Shown: one piece after another, positions 36,701 to 43,375 of the stretch
Layout of the letters: each line of letters opens with the position of its first letter
How positions within the stretch are numbered: the stretch's first letter is position 1
Source: Eubacteriales bacterium
GTDB lineage: Bacteria; Bacillota; Clostridia; Oscillospirales; Butyricicoccaceae
Reading direction: 5' to 3'
DNA length: 64,000 nucleotides
Assembly: GCA_030524205.1 (NCBI GenBank)
Contig: JAUNGZ010000006.1
Span: 1 to 64,000, forward strand
The notes under the pieces: generated by a model
The model's input: only the letters and a program-made list of their open reading frames with translations
What the model was told of the DNA's origin: nothing
Databases searched by the model: none
Made by a program: the position numbers and the translations under genes

Positions 36701-39495
36701 CCGATTTCACCGGTTCAGCGGGGATCAAGCAGGCCGCCTCGATGGAGCAAGCCAACGAAGCGGGCGGCCAGTTCGGCGTGAGCGGCAGCGAGCAATACAC
36801 TGGTGCGGAGAATTTCCGAACCGATGTGTATTCCAAACTGACGGGCACGCTGAAAGGCGACAAGCTGATCTGGGCCGCAAACGACTCGGTGGCCCGTGTA
36901 AATAACGGCGTGAACGGCGGCTGGGTGGAATACCCCACGCTGGAAAGCGCCGTGAACTCACTGTCTCAGGGCGGCGACACCGTGGAGCTGCTACGGAGCG
37001 TGACCCAAACGGCTCAGCTGAACACGACCAAGAGCTTCACCCTGCGCTCCAACAGCGACGGAAGCGAAATTTTCAGCACGACCCGCGGCGCGGGCTTGAC
37101 CGGATATCTGTTCCACGTCACAAGCGGCAGTGTGAAGGTGGAGAATATTACGCTGGATGGCAGCAAGGACACACTGGGGGCCACACGGGCGCTGATTTCT
37201 ATCTATGGAACCAATGCGGCCGTGACTTTGGGCCGGGGAGCCGCGCTACAAAACAATGATGGCGGCATACAGGATAACAGCAACACCGCGGGTGCGGTTC
37301 GGCTCTATAACGGCACCCTGAACATGACCGACGGGGCAGTGATTGAAAACTGTCAGACCACCAACTATGCCGGAGCAATCGTGGTGGGGCGAGACACTCC
37401 CACAGCGGTATTCAATATGACCGGCGGTGAAATTCGGAACAATCAGGTGCTTAAAAAAGCTGTCAGCAATAATTACGGCGGCGGTGCGGTCTATATTTGG
37501 GGCGGCGTCATGAAGATGTCCGGCGGCGCTATCATCGGAAACGCCGTACCGCTGGACACCCAGATGATGGGCGGCGGCGTGGACGTGTACAGCGGAACCT
37601 TCGAGATGACCGGCGGCGAGATCAAGGAGAACGAGGCCGCCAATGGCGCCGGCGTCGGCGTGTACGGCAGTGGGGCTCAGACGACCATCTCCGGCTCCGC
37701 CCAGATCACCGACAACACCGCTGCCAACGGCGCGGGCCTGTACATGAACAGCGGCTCCGTAACCATGGACGGCGGCAGCATTTCCGGCAATACCGCTACC
37801 AACGGCGCGGGCCTGTATATGAGCAGCGGCTCCGTAACCATGAACGGCGGCACTGTCTCCGGCAATACAGCCTTCCGCGGCGGCGGCGTTTACATGGCAA
37901 ACGGCGTTTTCAGTATGGGTGTGGGCGCTGCCGTATCCGGAAATACCGCCACCGCCGGAAACGGCGGCTGGGCCGGCGGCGGCATTAAGATCTTAAACGG
38001 TACCGCTGTTTTGAGCGGCGCCATCTCGGATAACCGGGCCTATGACGGCGCGGGCGTGATGGTGGGTCAGTCCGGCAGCGGTGCGGCCAGTGTGACTGTC
38101 ACCGGCAAAGTGGAGAACAACGGCAATCAAGCCGCCGCCGGTAACGTTCAGGCAGTCTACGGCCCCGGCGTTTATCTTGCGGGCGGCACCGTTACCCTTG
38201 GCGACGGCGCAGCCATCACCGGAAACTCCAGCGCCACTGCGGGCGGCGGCGTTATGCTCCACGCCGGCTATGGCAACAGCACTCTGAACATGGAGGGCAA
38301 GGTGATCGTGGACGGCAACCGTCTGGACAATGGCGCTGCGGTAGATGTGCATGTGTACGGTAACGGAGACCCCAATACCGCTTATACCTTCAATCTGACA
38401 GGCGCTTTGGCCGAGGGCTCGCGGGTGGGCGTCCTGAAGCGGGGCGGTAACGTGCAGAATCAGAAGTTCGCCACAGCAAGCGACGCGGCCATCGCCGAAG
38501 CCAGCAAAAGCTACTTCTTTGACAACGAGGGCAAATGGGAAGCGGCTGCGAAAGATGGCGTTGTTTTCTGGGATGTGCACTATGTGGCCATGATCGTGGG
38601 CGGCAGCAACAATAATAAGCAGTACGGCTCGCTGTGGGATGCCGTTCAGGCTTTCAATGCGGACAACGCCGATCATATCCGCATGGTGGATGACAGCACC
38701 GAGGCAAACGAAACCTCCATTGCTGTGAAGCATGTCTATCTGGATCTGGCGGGGCATCATGTGCGGACGCCGGCGGTAACCGGAAGCTATCTCCTGTGCG
38801 GCTTTGACAGCACTACCGACGGCTATAATGCCGACCGGGACTATGGCAGCTTAGCCGTGGAGAAGGCGAGCTCGGAGCATATTGCCGTGACCACCCAAAT
38901 AGGGGAAAAAGAGGATGCTAAGCGGTATCTGCGTGTGCAAGAGAGCGACGACGGCCTGACGTTCTCTTTCCACCGCTATGACATGCGGTTAGGAACGGTA
39001 GTGTTCCGTCCCACCGAGGCAGGCATTTACTTCAAAAGCGCATTTTACGGAGATATGAGGGTGAAGGATGCTATCCGGCGTGATGAGGAACTGACGTACG
39101 GCCTGTTTCTGGGAGCTGGCGAAAATGCGGATCCCGGCAGCGGCAATGCTGCCGCCCACACCCCGGATGCATTCCAGAATGGGGATGCGGGAGACCCGCA
39201 TCAAGGCTCTATGATCACAAATATCGTGGTCGAAGGCGGAGCGAACAATGAGAAGAATACGACGACTCCAATCTGGGTAGGCACCTATTTCAACTTTAAG
39301 GATGCGAGTGTTGTGAAAGGCGACATAAGATCCGTCACCCTGACAACGGTAGTGAAATTGACTGCGGATAAGTACAATAAGGGGGAAATGACGCTCGCGC
39401 AAAAGACGGCTTTTGAAGGCTTTTGGGGGAAATTTAAAGACCTTTATCCGGGCGTGCAGGTTAATATCCCCTCTGAAGGAGCAGAAACCAAGTAA
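27799..39495 (+). CDS. Giant secreted beta-helix (pectate-lyase-like) surface protein, 3898 residues
   Basis: Signal peptide at 1-25 (KKVLSLLLVFVMLLGMTPVYA). A bacterial Ig-like segment at about 65-140 is followed by some eleven modules starting near residues 158, 437, 742, 1073, 1368, 1707, 1973, 2335, 2692, 3030 and 3595. Each starts with a strand/helix such as ERTGxxYxxLxxAV, then a short-repeat parallel beta-helix rich in GG-x-I-T-GN-x-A, NMTGGEI and LDGN elements, as in polymorphic membrane proteins and adhesins. No catalytic triad, SLH, LPxTG or transmembrane anchor is visible; the C-terminal 250 residues are a distinct acidic domain. Probably an adhesin or glycan-binding surface fibre. 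Composition is uniform, with no internal stop. Confidence 0.9.
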   Translation: MGKKVLSLLLVFVMLLGMTPVYAVEDTVTEHIGELLSFDLKQTEYQADLGTAQADLGLPETIPARVNATMTTITGMGEGEEPVETVTMEETDTELPITWVGEYSENTAGTYTLTAKAEGYTLAAGLEWPTVTVTVGAEQPLDPVLLQTASRAAAASFRAIVNGTAKGEYGNLADAVAALDENGTEQSNIIELRSDATIDTVEILTKAFTIQSEAGKTYTLGVKGPDPNNPQNSARGLYLKSDAARVTIKDLKMSVAGEKVSTLITIGSGGVVTLADGVEINIETASNLQCGIMVSLGTLNMLSGKIHRGTGATGVILGSAGCTMNMSGGEITGNRGVASLSAGGVFANAGATITLSGSATITDNINSKTNSVGNLFAAPAAAINIIGNLTGTVGINNEALAYVSVGDGVTDLSGLRNDGYPNQYAKKGDDGQIAWAHPVQLDYTESGEKKTQYYDFLAKAIEAYATGNAGWTNGVIIVSQDVTGDELKDNKTRQMSGKTLTIKGDRLGRKVTFAPIDNASTVISLYKGSSLTLENIILDGGGIAGSTAPFIVGTNDSTTESGTLEMKSGAVIRNFKTAFGAVWTGLCPENKVVVNAGASITGNTSTGTPGNNYFHGCGGGVTLRSGTLTVNGGAITGNSASTKGGGVWANGVNATVVLSGNANITGNTMADKTASNIYAEDGRKVSVKADFSGKAGFANPAEKDAVFALAEEDFQELSGLTNDLGDLRAEENSSRELKWAEDYVARNERTGAQYGALSTAVAAAQAGDTVTLLMDVKLTEQVFIDKDLIIDGDGKTATVGWARIADGTGNCSVFRINNTSQRLTVTIKDLTLDGAKDIYQKQAGAFDIGTGDGGNSTYPLTVNLENVSVQNFSVKNEKGGHLERAVIEVRPHNVLHMTGGQVVNNEEYSLNWALVHADGATLNMTGVTVTGNTAVNAFLIHSNMTLTDCTITGNDIKNADGSRWLLGTNTSAQITLSGSTNITGNKRNETLDFVDTANNVGSNVCTYDPINKRQLYVVLKDFAGVAGFSGIVESDKVFATMESGKLTDCTIINDVAADMGVAQTDDKLSWDDKVAKIERTGEKYSTLKDAVTAAESDDTITLLRDIVLTGNVSVDKALTINGDGHKMSRGHAAIQFSVSADTTFQNAILDGNKANYINGKAAIYASGNVTLTLRNTVLQNWSCGGVNTGNSDKGVIRMEATVALVMTDSKLINSDETMTAWAPINGGRSAALTNVEITGNRQTSNGHILNIGGPLTLDKVTIKGNTVNTQTYAVAGKPTILKGSTVIEGNTNRAGKLVSIYAGEDPAYYTLKLDGFTGSAGVSEGSIKDGQIFATVASGGIGTIINDNDEELKVVREGNNLRWGTDAVRNQRTGKQYPAIQLAVDEADSGDTLEVLRNIAQATRVTIAGKKLTLTSAKDGPYTVKNTDIVNGFMFYVDQDSVTKASGGLTVSNLVLDGNKENTDLPGDSGYTLVEARANTSIILNEGAVLQNSRGGKYYGKSGVNVNPGATLTMNEGAVIRWNESAYGSAVSVYQGSETSYSTFIMNGGDIYENHAAGRSKSTNVGAAVDVGSYAVFEMRGGSIHDNTADTDFGKWGAGVLLREGFMKVSGSASITNNWYVDADGKQTEEAANVCLYKISQFTLDGVLTGVVGVAQSEGITGANQENTVFGVYASGGGAENIRNDVNAGLHGEISGGELKWKAITDLYVSNAGDDGKGLGTKANPYKTMDKALLEACKKTGSVIHVMDQVTQSGPRDIGAIKLRITGTNGQGTAYPNAAVVAMGDFRYNNVYGAIRLSGGAEVTVDHLTLNGNGRNTRFARVWSGSPNGKLILDEGTVMTGWQQAAVLADGDVAIQRDVTISNNKGGGIVFNSTKTNLAALSGKVVIDGNTHPSTGLSYNLVLSNKMADGTGLILSDPLQEGSKIGVTYGANRPGEKFGQNSGNYSGADYFTNDVGGYKAKANGGGLFWEEADVARLSTDGEKTWTGYPSLSAALAAADSDSNIVELLRDVTETGEMKVEKQVVLRSSTRPEEGGKVFTVTRAKPAEGAADSHLFNVTSQLTVTKLVVDGGAVWTGEKDTYLGRGTVNDADVGIYSTSGRQFFVTGAGASLTLGGGAVIQNYERKSNSGADYGGAIAVQNGASVTMEKDSAIKNCANVGANADGAAISSYTFSTTTITINGGEITGCFATRWGAVRAGGNFVMTGGRIHHNVGNGQNNTQNAGGVIISQWKEGQKLQISGDADITENYWYNEADKTYLERDLQLSAAGSQITLAGNLTGSVGVHGISEKAEDNAPGGQFGVSNGAGYAGAENFFNTVDTTLRGTVTAGNALVWAGEVARTSNDGGKVWKSFTALSAAVAEVDADNSTESVVEVLADITLDKTVAADKNQRFTLRSGTRSGDTTYTVKRGSTCTEGPLLNLAAGYGASLTVENLILDGNKVEITAPHNQAVLRTYAGNAIVLGKGAVVQNNICSLNTNPAGGVYVSGANALLKVLDGAVIRWNEAQYGAAITVNGGARIEMTGGQIYGNYASRASGEPDSGAVCITGTGSSMSLSGGIITGNGAPDAGSKSDRVGGIAVSRNGTLELSGSPVVTGNWRVPQNQGLISGQYTTGTEEANVSQLTDDSIIRLIGDFTGEMGLFQNAYITSPNEAGTKFGAAAGAYTGAERIVNDVSHALRGQRTADNLLVWAASYVARVNNGANGAWVGYASLKEAVDGLGNGSAVELLMDCTVNAEIDVTGKTFVLRSGTREEDKGNTYTVQRDINFKSSMFDLETGANVTVNNLILDGNKAQVTAGSTIFILSGGSLILNGGAVVQNNYCSLPSSTAGGIYVKSGTLNVQDGAVIRWNEAQYGSAVTVLSGAAMNMTGGEIYGNYAYRTSTTSGSGAVNVWNGALKMTGGAITGNAARASSKPDAVGGICDDGGTTNLGGAAVVTGNYLVTDKTLTGDRYTSGTAANIYVKSQRLKLDSDFTGSAGIKQAASMEQANEAGGQFGVSGSEQYTGAENFRTDVYSKLTGTLKGDKLIWAANDSVARVNNGVNGGWVEYPTLESAVNSLSQGGDTVELLRSVTQTAQLNTTKSFTLRSNSDGSEIFSTTRGAGLTGYLFHVTSGSVKVENITLDGSKDTLGATRALISIYGTNAAVTLGRGAALQNNDGGIQDNSNTAGAVRLYNGTLNMTDGAVIENCQTTNYAGAIVVGRDTPTAVFNMTGGEIRNNQVLKKAVSNNYGGGAVYIWGGVMKMSGGAIIGNAVPLDTQMMGGGVDVYSGTFEMTGGEIKENEAANGAGVGVYGSGAQTTISGSAQITDNTAANGAGLYMNSGSVTMDGGSISGNTATNGAGLYMSSGSVTMNGGTVSGNTAFRGGGVYMANGVFSMGVGAAVSGNTATAGNGGWAGGGIKILNGTAVLSGAISDNRAYDGAGVMVGQSGSGAASVTVTGKVENNGNQAAAGNVQAVYGPGVYLAGGTVTLGDGAAITGNSSATAGGGVMLHAGYGNSTLNMEGKVIVDGNRLDNGAAVDVHVYGNGDPNTAYTFNLTGALAEGSRVGVLKRGGNVQNQKFATASDAAIAEASKSYFFDNEGKWEAAAKDGVVFWDVHYVAMIVGGSNNNKQYGSLWDAVQAFNADNADHIRMVDDSTEANETSIAVKHVYLDLAGHHVRTPAVTGSYLLCGFDSTTDGYNADRDYGSLAVEKASSEHIAVTTQIGEKEDAKRYLRVQESDDGLTFSFHRYDMRLGTVVFRPTEAGIYFKSAFYGDMRVKDAIRRDEELTYGLFLGAGENADPGSGNAAAHTPDAFQNGDAGDPHQGSMITNIVVEGGANNEKNTTTPIWVGTYFNFKDASVVKGDIRSVTLTTVVKLTADKYNKGEMTLAQKTAFEGFWGKFKDLYPGVQVNIPSEGAETK
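37726..37875 (+). repeat. Two 75-nt tandem repeats inside the giant protein gene
   Basis: Unit 1 is 37726-37800, unit 2 is 37801-37875, differing at only a few positions. Each encodes 25 residues (NGAGLYMxSGSVTM, then GGxxSGNTA), one turn-pair of the beta-helix. The near identity at DNA level shows a recent duplication, so module number can change by slippage or recombination. Confidence 0.75.
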
Positions 39496-39572
39496 AACGG
39501 AAAAATCTTTTCCCAACGGCGGATTTGATCTGCCTTAAACCAATGGAGCAGATCAGAATATCCTTGCCCAAA

Positions 39573-39766
39573 TGCCGAAAATGTTCGGCAGCGGCCTCGC
39601 CGCCCCCGTATAGGACGGGGGCGGCGAGGCTGACCCCTGAGGTATAGCGTTGATTCCCTTTGGGATAAGCGCTCTGATTAAGCGGGAATATGCATTTCCG
39701 CTTAGTCAGGTACTCGGGCAGCGGCTGCACGCCGCTGCAAGCTCCAGATTGTTCCGGAGCTTGCAG
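39573..39766 (+). other. Array of five stable hairpins between the giant gene and the SLH gene
   Basis: In the 309-nt gap (39496-39804) five stems follow one another: 7 bp at 39573-39590; 16 bp perfect and very GC-rich at 39594-39630 (loop ATAGG); 15 bp with two G-U pairs at 39674-39709; 8 bp perfect at 39718-39738; 11 bp perfect at 39735-39766. The last two share CTGC, so they exclude each other in part. None is followed by a real U-run. This may be a processing, stability or attenuation element between two surface-protein genes. No known riboswitch was recognised. Confidence 0.6.
39594..39630 (+). terminator. Terminator-like hairpin after the giant protein gene (no U-run)
   Basis: A 16-bp perfect stem (39594-39609 with 39615-39630), nearly all G-C, about 100 nt after the stop at 39495. 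Such a stem would pause RNA polymerase, but the next bases are TGACCCC, so classic intrinsic termination is doubtful. It could instead protect the 3' end of the 11.7-kb transcript. Confidence 0.4.
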
Positions 39767-39804
39767 GAGTGTGAAAGCTTTAAATGTTATCAGGAGGTAC
39801 CTAT

Positions 39805-41007
39805 ATGAAATGGAGCAAATGCTTGTGTGGAATGTTGGCGGCGGCCTTGCTGCTTCCAACTGCTGCCGCCAGCTTTAAAGACGCGGAAAGGCATTGGGCC
39901 GCTTCGTCCATTGACCGGTGGAACGGCTACGGAGTGGTAAGCGGATACAGCGACGGCCGTTTCGGACCCGACGACAGCATTACCCGGGGGCAGATGGCAG
40001 TTATGCTGGATCGCATCTTTGGCTGGAAAGAAACAACGCAAAACCCATTTCGGGATATGACAGGAAGCGAATGGTACGCATCCGCCGTTCTGCGCGCCAA
40101 TGCGGCCGGCGTTATGGCTGGGGATGGCAATGGAAACGCGCGTCCCGGTTCTCCGATCACCAGACAGGAGGCGGCCGTAATGCTCAGCCGCGCACTGACC
40201 CTAAAAAGCGACGGTCGTGGAAAGCCGTTCTATGATGACGATCAAATCGGTGCATGGGCCAGAGACGCGGTGGACATTATGTCCAGCTTGGGGATCATCG
40301 GCGGAACCCCGGAGGGGAACTTTGCCCCTTCCCGCTCCATTACTAGAGCGGAAACCACGGTGATTTTGGATCGGGCCATCCCGGCCTATTACACCCGGGC
40401 CGGCGTATATACTGACCATGTGGATGGCATTTTGGCCATGGTGGCCGCACCGGGCGTCACGCTGAAAGATATGAAATTTATGGGGGATCTGTTGATCGTT
40501 CCCGGTGCGGAAGGCAGCGAGGTGACCTTGCAGAATGTCGCTGTTACTGGTTGTGTGCGGATTCTCAGCGGCAAGGGCGCGAAGGTTCTGGCGAGCGGTT
40601 CCAGCGTGCTGACAAATGTGGAGATGGCTGGGAACAATGCCCGTCTGGTTCTGGATGATAAAGCAAAGATTGAGAGCCTTTCCATTTCTGGCACCGGCGC
40701 TCATGCACAGGGCCTGCCCCCCGGCTTGAAAGTTACCGTCGCGCCGGGAACGAAGTATGTGAAAGTAAACGGCCACGATGTTCTGTCAGGGGAAGAAATC
40801 ACTGCCGGAGAGGATATTTCCGATCCTCTGGACGATGTGGATATTGAGATAGAGACGGGAAACGGCGGCGGTTCCGGCGGCCGGCCGGCAGACCCTGTGC
40901 CGCCCGCGGAATCGGAGCCGCCTGAGGACGGTGAGACTTCCGGCGGAAATAGAGACGCGGACGGTAACATTATAATTGACTTTGACGATTTAATGAACGG
41001 GACCTGA
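39805..41007 (+). CDS. SLH-domain surface protein with beta-solenoid segment
   Basis: 400 residues from the ATG with a perfect AGGAGG; the ORF could extend 7 codons upstream. Signal peptide at about 1-23. Three SLH domains follow (about 24-75, 85-140, 145-200): FKDAERHWAASSIDRW, GYSDGRFGPDDSITRGQMA, GGTPEGNFAPSRSITRAE. These bind pyruvylated secondary cell-wall polymer. Residues 205-330 form a stacked-strand segment (VTLKDMKFMGDLLIVPG, VTLQNVAVTGCVRIL) and the C-terminus is a Gly/Pro/Glu linker ending NIIIDFDDLMNGT. It may anchor or organise surface material next to the giant protein. Confidence 0.9.
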   Translation: MKWSKCLCGMLAAALLLPTAAASFKDAERHWAASSIDRWNGYGVVSGYSDGRFGPDDSITRGQMAVMLDRIFGWKETTQNPFRDMTGSEWYASAVLRANAAGVMAGDGNGNARPGSPITRQEAAVMLSRALTLKSDGRGKPFYDDDQIGAWARDAVDIMSSLGIIGGTPEGNFAPSRSITRAETTVILDRAIPAYYTRAGVYTDHVDGILAMVAAPGVTLKDMKFMGDLLIVPGAEGSEVTLQNVAVTGCVRILSGKGAKVLASGSSVLTNVEMAGNNARLVLDDKAKIESLSISGTGAHAQGLPPGLKVTVAPGTKYVKVNGHDVLSGEEITAGEDISDPLDDVDIEIETGNGGGSGGRPADPVPPAESEPPEDGETSGGNRDADGNIIIDFDDLMNGT

Positions 41008-41009
41008 AA

Positions 41010-42689
41010 ATGACTAGCCGCATACAGAACGGATTGGCATTTATGATGAGATTGAAAAAGAGGAAACGGGATGAAAAACAATTTGCCCTATTCCGGAGGT
41101 TCCAGAGCGGATTATTGACGCTCTGTGCGGGCGCGGCACTTCAGGCGGGCTTGCAGGTAGCTTTGGCGGTTTTGACCCAAAATACCGTCGACCTTGGCAT
41201 TGCGGGAGACGAGCGTTTCTCCCGATGGGGGACGGCTATGGCGGCAGTTATCCTGCTGCGCTGCGGCCTGCACAGCTTCCTCTTCTGGTTTACTGGGCAA
41301 ACTGCGGATCAAGCCGCTGCCTGTCTGCGGCACGAGCTGTTTGCGGCTGCTGAACAAAGTACCGGCGAACAGCTTCAAAAGTACCGCAGCGGAAAGCTGC
41401 TGCACCGGGCCATGGAGGATGTGCGGCAGTTTTGCGACGGTTTGACCACAGCTCTGCCTGCATTGAGCGGCAATCTGTTTCAACTGGGGGCGGCCTTTCT
41501 GGCAATCGGTTTTTTCCATCCGGCTCTGGCACTGCTCCTGCTGTTCGTAGGTGCGGCTATCCTGACAGGCGCGGCGTGCCTGCGCCCGTTTATTAAAAAA
41601 CGTCAAGCAGAGGTCAGAAAGGCCGACGAAGAGGCGTTCACCACCATGCAAAGCTATTTGCAGCGGATTGAACTGCTCCAGAGTTTGAGCGCTGAGGATC
41701 AGGCGCTGAACCGGTTTGACGTCAGGCAAGACGAGGCGCTGCATAATAAGCGGCGCAGAAGAAAGCTGATGGTATGGGCCAATGGGCTGCTGTCTGTCGC
41801 TATGCAGTTCGGAACGGGCTGCTTTCTTCTGTGGGGTATATGGCAGATATACAGAGGGAACCTCACCTACGGCGGACTGGCCGCGCTGACTCAACTGCTG
41901 GCTTTGCTGCGTAGGCCGATCATAAGCTTGTCCGGAATTGGAGCTAGGCTGACCGCGCTGGAGGTATCGGCAGAGCGGCTGGCAGAGCTGCTGTCTTTTG
42001 ACAGACCGGCAGAAGCGGTATCCGAGCGTATGCCCGAACACGTCAATGCGATTGTGTTCGAGAAAGTCACCTTTCAGTACTGTCCGGAGGAGGAGCCCGT
42101 GCTGCAGGACTGCTCCATGCGCTTGGACTTGAGGAGCTGGACATGCCTGAATGGGTTTTCTGGTCTGGGAAAGTCTACCGTATTTAAACTGATTCTGGGG
42201 ATCTATCGCCCACAAAGCGGACGGGTCTATCTGGAAACGGCGCGGGGGGAGATTGAATGCGGGCCGGCGACCCGAAAGCTGTTTGCCTATGTGCCTCAGG
42301 ACTATGCCCTCTTTGCGGGCAGCGTATTGGATAATCTGCGATTGGTGCGGCCGGATGCCGACGACCGTCTGTGCGTTTGGGCTTTGGAGATTGCTGAGGC
42401 AGGTTTTATACAGGACCTGCCGCAAGGGCTGCAAACCCAGCTGCGGGAACAGAATTCCGGTCTGTCCATGGGGCAGCTTCAGCGTCTGGCCATTGCCAGA
42501 GCGGTGCTGATGGAGCGGCCGGTGCTGCTGCTGGATGAATGTACGTCGGCTTTGGACCCCGGAACAGAACAAAAGGTGCTCTTTATGCTTAGATCGCTGC
42601 GTTCGGGCGGTATTCTGGTGACACATCATCAGGACGCATTAGAAAAGATGCCAAATATTAAAAGACTCGAGTTGGAGGAAACAAGATGA
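41010..42689 (+). CDS. ABC transporter, fused permease and ATPase (exporter type)
   Basis: 559 residues. N-terminal type-I exporter membrane domain (about 30-315, six helices), C-terminal ATPase: Walker A GFSGLGKST, signature LSMGQLQRLAIARAVL (LSMGQ instead of LSGGQ), Walker B VLLLDECTSALD, and H-loop VTHHQDAL. No C39 peptidase domain. Substrate unknown; lipids, peptides or glycans are all possible. It lies among SLH protein genes, 13 kb downstream of the PqqD/peptide cassette, and is the only ABC exporter in the window. The ATG at 41010 has no clear ribosome site; 41043 is an alternative. Confidence 0.88.
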   Translation: MTSRIQNGLAFMMRLKKRKRDEKQFALFRRFQSGLLTLCAGAALQAGLQVALAVLTQNTVDLGIAGDERFSRWGTAMAAVILLRCGLHSFLFWFTGQTADQAAACLRHELFAAAEQSTGEQLQKYRSGKLLHRAMEDVRQFCDGLTTALPALSGNLFQLGAAFLAIGFFHPALALLLLFVGAAILTGAACLRPFIKKRQAEVRKADEEAFTTMQSYLQRIELLQSLSAEDQALNRFDVRQDEALHNKRRRRKLMVWANGLLSVAMQFGTGCFLLWGIWQIYRGNLTYGGLAALTQLLALLRRPIISLSGIGARLTALEVSAERLAELLSFDRPAEAVSERMPEHVNAIVFEKVTFQYCPEEEPVLQDCSMRLDLRSWTCLNGFSGLGKSTVFKLILGIYRPQSGRVYLETARGEIECGPATRKLFAYVPQDYALFAGSVLDNLRLVRPDADDRLCVWALEIAEAGFIQDLPQGLQTQLREQNSGLSMGQLQRLAIARAVLMERPVLLLDECTSALDPGTEQKVLFMLRSLRSGGILVTHHQDALEKMPNIKRLELEETR

Positions 42690-43348
42690 AATTGTGGAAA
42701 AAGATTGTCCTTTTGGTATTGGCGGTATTAGCTCTTGCGGCGGGTTCCTTAACAGTCTGGCAGTGGAACAATATTCAGGTGGTTTGCCTGTTTCTGACAC
42801 AGGATTCAGAAACGATTGCACAGAATTTGGAGCAGAAGCGGGAAGCGCACCAAAAGGAAATCCAAAAGATTGCGCCGGTCACGGTCGCCCCGCCTTCTGT
42901 TCAGCAGAACAACGACCTGCTCTCAGGTATAGCAGATCCTGAGCAGGTAAAAGAAGAATTGGGTATCAAAGAGCAAATGGATAAGGCGGGCAGTGAGAGC
43001 ACCGCTGAGGAGTTGATCAACAGTTGTGTGGCTGAGCTGTATGGCTGTAAGGTGGATATCATGGCGCAGCTGGCCGTATTAAAAAAAGCGGCTCTGGATG
43101 AGTGGAACGGCTTGCCTGAAGAGGAGCGAACAGGCGCGAAAAAGCGGTCGATCGGTCTGGCAGGGCTGGAGGCCTGTTACGACTTGGAAGTAGCAGCTGA
43201 CAACCGGGCAGAGCAGATTCTGGACTCATATCGCGTCAGATTGAAAGAGATCAATGCTGACACTAGCGCGCTGGATAGCCTTTGGAAGCTTTACTGTGAG
43301 GAAAAAGCTTCAGAAAAAGCCTATTACTTAGATAAGTACATGAGATAA
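42686..43348 (+). CDS. Membrane-anchored coiled-coil protein of unknown function
   Basis: 220 residues, not recognised. One N-terminal membrane helix (KIVLLVLAVLALAAGSLTVW, about 6-25) without a clear cleavage site, then a charged, mainly helical domain with coiled-coil character (about 40-65 and 160-215). A Pro/Val linker sits at about 63-75. It is coupled by ATGA overlap to the ABC exporter, which suggests an accessory role there. Two Cys in the domain (residues about 113 and 119) could form a disulfide outside the cell. Confidence 0.75.
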   Translation: MKLWKKIVLLVLAVLALAAGSLTVWQWNNIQVVCLFLTQDSETIAQNLEQKREAHQKEIQKIAPVTVAPPSVQQNNDLLSGIADPEQVKEELGIKEQMDKAGSESTAEELINSCVAELYGCKVDIMAQLAVLKKAALDEWNGLPEEERTGAKKRSIGLAGLEACYDLEVAADNRAEQILDSYRVRLKEINADTSALDSLWKLYCEEKASEKAYYLDKYMR

Positions 43349-43375
43349 ACCAAATGTAGAAATGAGGCAGTTATA

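Noticed and set aside
37681..38000. CRISPR-like short repeats
   Set aside because: The repeats are in frame, code for beta-helix turns and have no spacers.
27799..39495. Autotransporter or chlamydial Pmp identity
   Set aside because: GG-x-I-x-GN repeats are similar, but there is no outer-membrane beta-barrel and the other genes are Gram-positive.
39594..39630. Standard intrinsic terminator
   Set aside because: The stem is very strong, but the following bases are TGACCCC rather than a U-run; kept only as a low-confidence call.
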